A stretch of DNA of 7,974 nucleotides from JAERML01 sp035687895 (GTDB lineage: Bacteria > Bacteroidota > Ignavibacteria > UBA10030 > UBA6906), in NCBI GenBank assembly GCA_035687895.1, contig DASRUE010000155.1, positions 1 to 7,974 of the forward strand. The letters run 5' to 3'. Position numbers and translations under genes: made by a program. A model generated the notes under the pieces. The model did no database searches and was not told the origin of the DNA. It worked only from the letters and a program-made list of their open reading frames with translations. Shown one piece after another: positions 5,745 through 7,974 of the stretch. Numbering within the stretch: the first letter of the stretch is position 1; each line of letters begins with the position of its first letter.

Positions 5745-6395
5745 TTACCTCCGCACAACTTTGAACGCGATGTGGCCGTTTCCCGTTGCCATGAACGTCC
5801 GCAACCAGATCGGCAGCATCATTTCCATCCCCCGTGCGGTCGTAATGTCGCCAAGATCAATGATGTCCTTCCATCCAAAGTCGTTGAGTAACTTGTTCAC
5901 CTGAGCTTTTGCATTTGCATCGTTGCCACTGACAAACATCGTGGGGTCACCCCCCGATTTTCCGGTCGGATCGACCATCACTTCACAGTTGACGATGTTC
6001 AACGTCTTGACCACATGGGCATCGGCAAGCGCCTTCTGCACCTCTTCACCAAGTGAGTCGGTATTGCTGATGAAGAGAGACGGCGGCATCCCCTTTGAGA
6101 AATCGAGCGGGTTGCTGATGTCCACAACCGTTTTCCCCTTAAAGTTCGGCGGACCCGCCTGCTTCACGATCTCAACGGTAAATTCACCCTTGGTGCAGAG
6201 AAGCACGACATCACCAAATTTCGCCGCGTCCGCAAACGTTCCTTGCGAGGCCGACCTTCCGTTTTTCATCACCCACGCAGCCGCCTTTTCATTGGTAGCT
6301 GTTCGCGAGCCCATCATTACTTGATTACCGAGCTGTACAAGTCTGGTGCCGACAGTTTCGCCGACCACGCCGGTGCCGAGTATTCCGATCTTCAT
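5745..6395 (-). CDS. F420-dependent NADP reductase-like NADPH-binding oxidoreductase
   Basis: A complete 216-residue protein of the NADP-oxidoreductase, coenzyme F420-dependent family. MKIGILGTGVVGETVG starts with the Rossmann GxGxxG (7-12). GSRT (29-32) lies at the end of the second strand, where a Ser-Arg-Thr group binds the 2'-phosphate of NADPH. VVDISNPLDF (90-99), VVKTLNIVNCEVM (128-140), MFVSGND (153-159) and DLGDITTARGMEMMLP (180-195) are family blocks. True family members move hydride between NADPH and F420, but many homologues occur in bacteria without F420 and their electron acceptor is unknown, so F420 should not be assumed here. AAGGAG (6403-6408), 7 bases before the ATG, supports the start. 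It is convergent with the SDR gene and divergent from the decarboxylase gene, so it is probably its own transcription unit. Confidence 0.85.
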   Translation of the reverse strand: MKIGILGTGVVGETVGTRLVQLGNQVMMGSRTATNEKAAAWVMKNGRSASQGTFADAAKFGDVVLLCTKGEFTVEIVKQAGPPNFKGKTVVDISNPLDFSKGMPPSLFISNTDSLGEEVQKALADAHVVKTLNIVNCEVMVDPTGKSGGDPTMFVSGNDANAKAQVNKLLNDFGWKDIIDLGDITTARGMEMMLPIWLRTFMATGNGHIAFKVVRR

Positions 6396-6569
6396 AAGAG
6401 ATCTCCTTTTTGAAAGGGTTGAGAATTGAGATGGGACGCTGATTAGGCTGGTTCACACATTCCTCTGTACAAAGAAAACCTTATGAAAGTTCCCGTTCAT
6501 GTCCCGGATCGCGGGATGAGACAGAAAAGCAACACACCAACGCGAGTGCACTCCGGTGGATTCTACGCT

Positions 6570-6592
6570 GGAAGCGCGGAAAAACGCGCTCC
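6570..6592. other. Hairpin with A-rich loop
   Basis: AGCGCG (6573-6578) and CGCGCT (6585-6590) pair perfectly around the loop GAAAAA. Two further G:C pairs follow outside a single bulged A. No T-run follows on either strand, so a terminator is unlikely. It lies just upstream of the decarboxylase promoter and could be a structured DNA or RNA site of unknown role. Confidence 0.35.
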
Positions 6593-6609
6593 ACAGAGTC
6601 CTCTCACAC

Positions 6610-6638
6610 TTGAATCCTCAAATGGGCTGATGTATATT
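6610..6638 (+). promoter_or_regulatory. Sigma-70-type promoter for the decarboxylase
   Basis: The -35 box TTGAAT (6610-6615, four of six consensus) and -10 box TATATT (6633-6638, five of six) are separated by 17 bases. The predicted start near 6645 leaves a leader of about 76 bases that contains the unused Shine-Dalgarno-like stretch and the small hairpin. Confidence 0.55.
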
Positions 6639-6651
6639 CAGGACGCTATCC

Positions 6652-6659
6652 AAGGAGGT
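6652..6659 (+). promoter_or_regulatory. Shine-Dalgarno-like sequence without a start codon
   Basis: AAGGAGGT is an essentially perfect anti-16S match in the predicted leader of the decarboxylase, but no ATG, GTG or TTG follows at normal distance. The real gene uses GGAG at 6711-6714. It may be a standby site, part of a leader structure, or chance. Confidence 0.35.
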
Positions 6660-6720
6660 AGCCACGCCTGGACACCCCACAGGCTAACCGATCATCGCAC
6701 CCGACTCCACGGAGAACAGC

Positions 6721-7974
6721 ATGCCGAACCTTCTCAAAGAAACTGCCGAACGGGCAATTGCATACCTTGAAACGATCAACACCCGGTCGGTCAGGCCTAC
6801 TCCCGATGCTGTTTCACGGTTGGCGTTATTCAACGAGCCACTCCCCACCGGCACAGGGTCGCCCGAGGAAACGATGGCTGTGCTCGATGCGATCGGTTCC
6901 CCCGCCACGATGGGAATTGCAGGAAGAAGGTTCTTCGGATTCGTTATTGGAGGGTCCCTCCCCGTCACGGTTGCAGCCAACTGGCTTGCCACAGCGTGGG
7001 ACCAAAACGCCGGCCTGTACAACATCACCCCCGGAGCCGCTCATCTCGAGCAGGTCGCATTAGGGTGGTTGGTTGATCTTCTTCAACTTCCTGCAGGGAG
7101 CGCCGGCGCTTTCGTGACCGGAGCAACCGTGGCAAACTTCACATCACTCGCAGCGGCCCGGCATGCAGTCCTCGCAAAAGCCGGATGGAACGTGGAAGCA
7201 CGTGGACTCTTCAGTGCACCGGAAATCACCGTCTTGGTTGGTGAAGAAGCACACCCGACCCTCATCAAATCGCTTGGACTTCTCGGCCTTGGACGAACCC
7301 GAGTTACTCGGGTACCCGTGGACAATCAGGGACGGATACGGGCGGACAAACTCCCCCGGCTTTCTGGACCGGCAATAGTGTGCACCCAGGCAGGTAACGT
7401 AAACACCGGCGCCGTGGACCCGATCAGAGAGATCATCGCACACGCGCATGAGAGTGGCGCGTGGGTCCATGTGGACGGGGCGTTCGGCTTGTGGGCTGCG
7501 GCAGCGCCGTCCCACAGGCACCTGGTGCAAGGCATTACCGACGCTGATTCGTGGGCAACCGACGCACACAAATGGCTCAACGTCCCCTACGACTGCGGGC
7601 TGGCATTTGTGCGGGATCCCGACGCGTTGAAAGCAGCCATGGCAATTGCTGCCGAGTATCTCCCCACGGAAAGCGAGCACAGGAATCCCTCCGACTTCAC
7701 ACCAGAGCTTTCGCGTCGTGCTCGTGGCGTTGAAGTGTGGGCGGCGCTTCGGACATTAGGCAAAGGGGGCGTTGCAGACTTGATCGAACGGACGTGCCGC
7801 CATGCGCGTCGCTTCGCAGAAGGGCTTACTGCAGCCGGGTACACCGTGTTGAACGATGTTGTCCTCAACCAGGTCCTCATTTCGTTTGGCGATGCGGAGA
7901 CCACAAACAAGATTATTGCGGAGATACAATCCGAAGGAACATGTTGGTGCGGCGGGACCGTCTGGCAGGGGAAG
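6721..7974 (+). CDS. Group II PLP-dependent decarboxylase, 3' end outside the window
   Basis: 418 residues are present, open to the right edge. Fold-type I group II decarboxylases remove the carboxyl group of amino acids such as aromatic amino acids, glutamate, diaminobutyrate or aspartate. GEEAHPTL puts the cofactor-stacking His at H178. CTQAGNVNTGAVDP (221-234) is the conserved strand-turn. VHVDGAFG (249-256) gives D252, which contacts the pyridine nitrogen. TDAHKWLNVPYDCG (280-293) gives the Schiff-base lysine K284. The visible end, CWCGGTVWQGK, resembles the segment just before the C-terminal Arg-Ser-Trp block, so probably about 30-60 residues are missing. GGAG (6711-6714), 6 bases before the ATG, and a promoter at 6610-6638 support the start. 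The substrate cannot be read from the sequence. Sphingosine-phosphate lyase belongs to the same broad family and is a distant alternative, but nothing here favours it over an amino acid decarboxylase. Confidence 0.88.
   Translation, partial: MPNLLKETAERAIAYLETINTRSVRPTPDAVSRLALFNEPLPTGTGSPEETMAVLDAIGSPATMGIAGRRFFGFVIGGSLPVTVAANWLATAWDQNAGLYNITPGAAHLEQVALGWLVDLLQLPAGSAGAFVTGATVANFTSLAAARHAVLAKAGWNVEARGLFSAPEITVLVGEEAHPTLIKSLGLLGLGRTRVTRVPVDNQGRIRADKLPRLSGPAIVCTQAGNVNTGAVDPIREIIAHAHESGAWVHVDGAFGLWAAAAPSHRHLVQGITDADSWATDAHKWLNVPYDCGLAFVRDPDALKAAMAIAAEYLPTESEHRNPSDFTPELSRRARGVEVWAALRTLGKGGVADLIERTCRHARRFAEGLTAAGYTVLNDVVLNQVLISFGDAETTNKIIAEIQSEGTCWCGGTVWQGK

Larger units (their letters stand above)
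6396..6720. other. 325-base regulatory gap between two divergent genes
   Basis: This gap holds the Shine-Dalgarno site of the reductase gene at its left end and a promoter plus Shine-Dalgarno site (GGAG, 6711-6714) for the decarboxylase at its right end. Between them are a strong hairpin (6570-6592), an unused Shine-Dalgarno-like stretch (6652-6659) and a small hairpin at 6666-6684 (GCCTG/CAGGC). I find no convincing minus-strand promoter. A 95-codon plus-strand frame beginning at 6483 lacks a ribosome site and any family signature, so I do not call it. Confidence 0.6.

Noticed and set aside
5706..5754. A possible terminator between the convergent SDR and reductase genes (CGCAGGT, T-loop, ACCTCCG; also GCGGAG with CTCCGC)
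   Set aside because: The inner stem has a mismatch, the T-run is in the loop rather than after it, and the arms overlap the end of the reductase gene. The outer pairing has a loop of nearly 40 bases.
6483..6770. A 95-codon plus-strand ORF in the gap before the decarboxylase
   Set aside because: It has no Shine-Dalgarno site, contains the decarboxylase promoter and overlaps its start in another frame, and its composition looks random.

Overview
The window reads as an ordinary, moderately GC-rich bacterial chromosome segment with seven protein-coding genes, two of them cut by the window edges. I see no tRNA or rRNA gene, insertion sequence, CRISPR array or phage gene. Most genes have clear GGAG-type Shine-Dalgarno sites. 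The gene content (serine palmitoyltransferase, a two-part GNAT-like acyltransferase, a class IV aminotransferase, a universal stress protein) would fit the Bacteroidota/Chlorobi/Ignavibacteria part of the tree, but other sphingolipid-making phyla are equally possible. This is a low-confidence guess from family recognition, not a taxonomic result.

Layout. Bases 1-356 (+) hold the end of a trans-polyprenyl diphosphate synthase, which converges on the next gene with only 6 bases between them. From 4532 down to 363 four genes run on the minus strand, apparently as one operon in the order serine palmitoyltransferase (spt), GNAT-like acyltransferase, branched-chain aminotransferase (ilvE), universal stress protein, with gaps of 125, 70 and 72 bases. 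A 120-base region (4533-4652) separates spt from a divergent plus-strand NAD(P)-dependent extended SDR gene (4653-5639), and carries overlapping back-to-back promoters. This SDR gene converges on a minus-strand F420-dependent NADP reductase-like gene (5745-6395). A 325-base regulatory gap (6396-6720) then leads to a plus-strand group II PLP-dependent decarboxylase that runs off the right edge.

How the genes work together. The central block (acyltransferase, spt, divergent SDR) matches the three core activities of the bacterial ceramide route. SPT condenses serine with an acyl thioester to a 3-keto-sphingoid base, a GNAT-type bacterial ceramide synthase N-acylates it, and an SDR ceramide reductase reduces the ketone. 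ilvE in the same operon suggests a link to leucine-derived, iso-branched acyl chains. The functional assignment of the acyltransferase and SDR rests on family plus context. The SPT assignment rests on its own active-site motifs.

The most unusual sequence detail is in the stress-protein gene. Its well-marked start adds a 43-residue Arg/Lys/Pro-rich tail encoded through a run of eight C. Removing one C would turn the tail into a separate small ORF whose TGA overlaps the ATG of the ordinary Usp domain.
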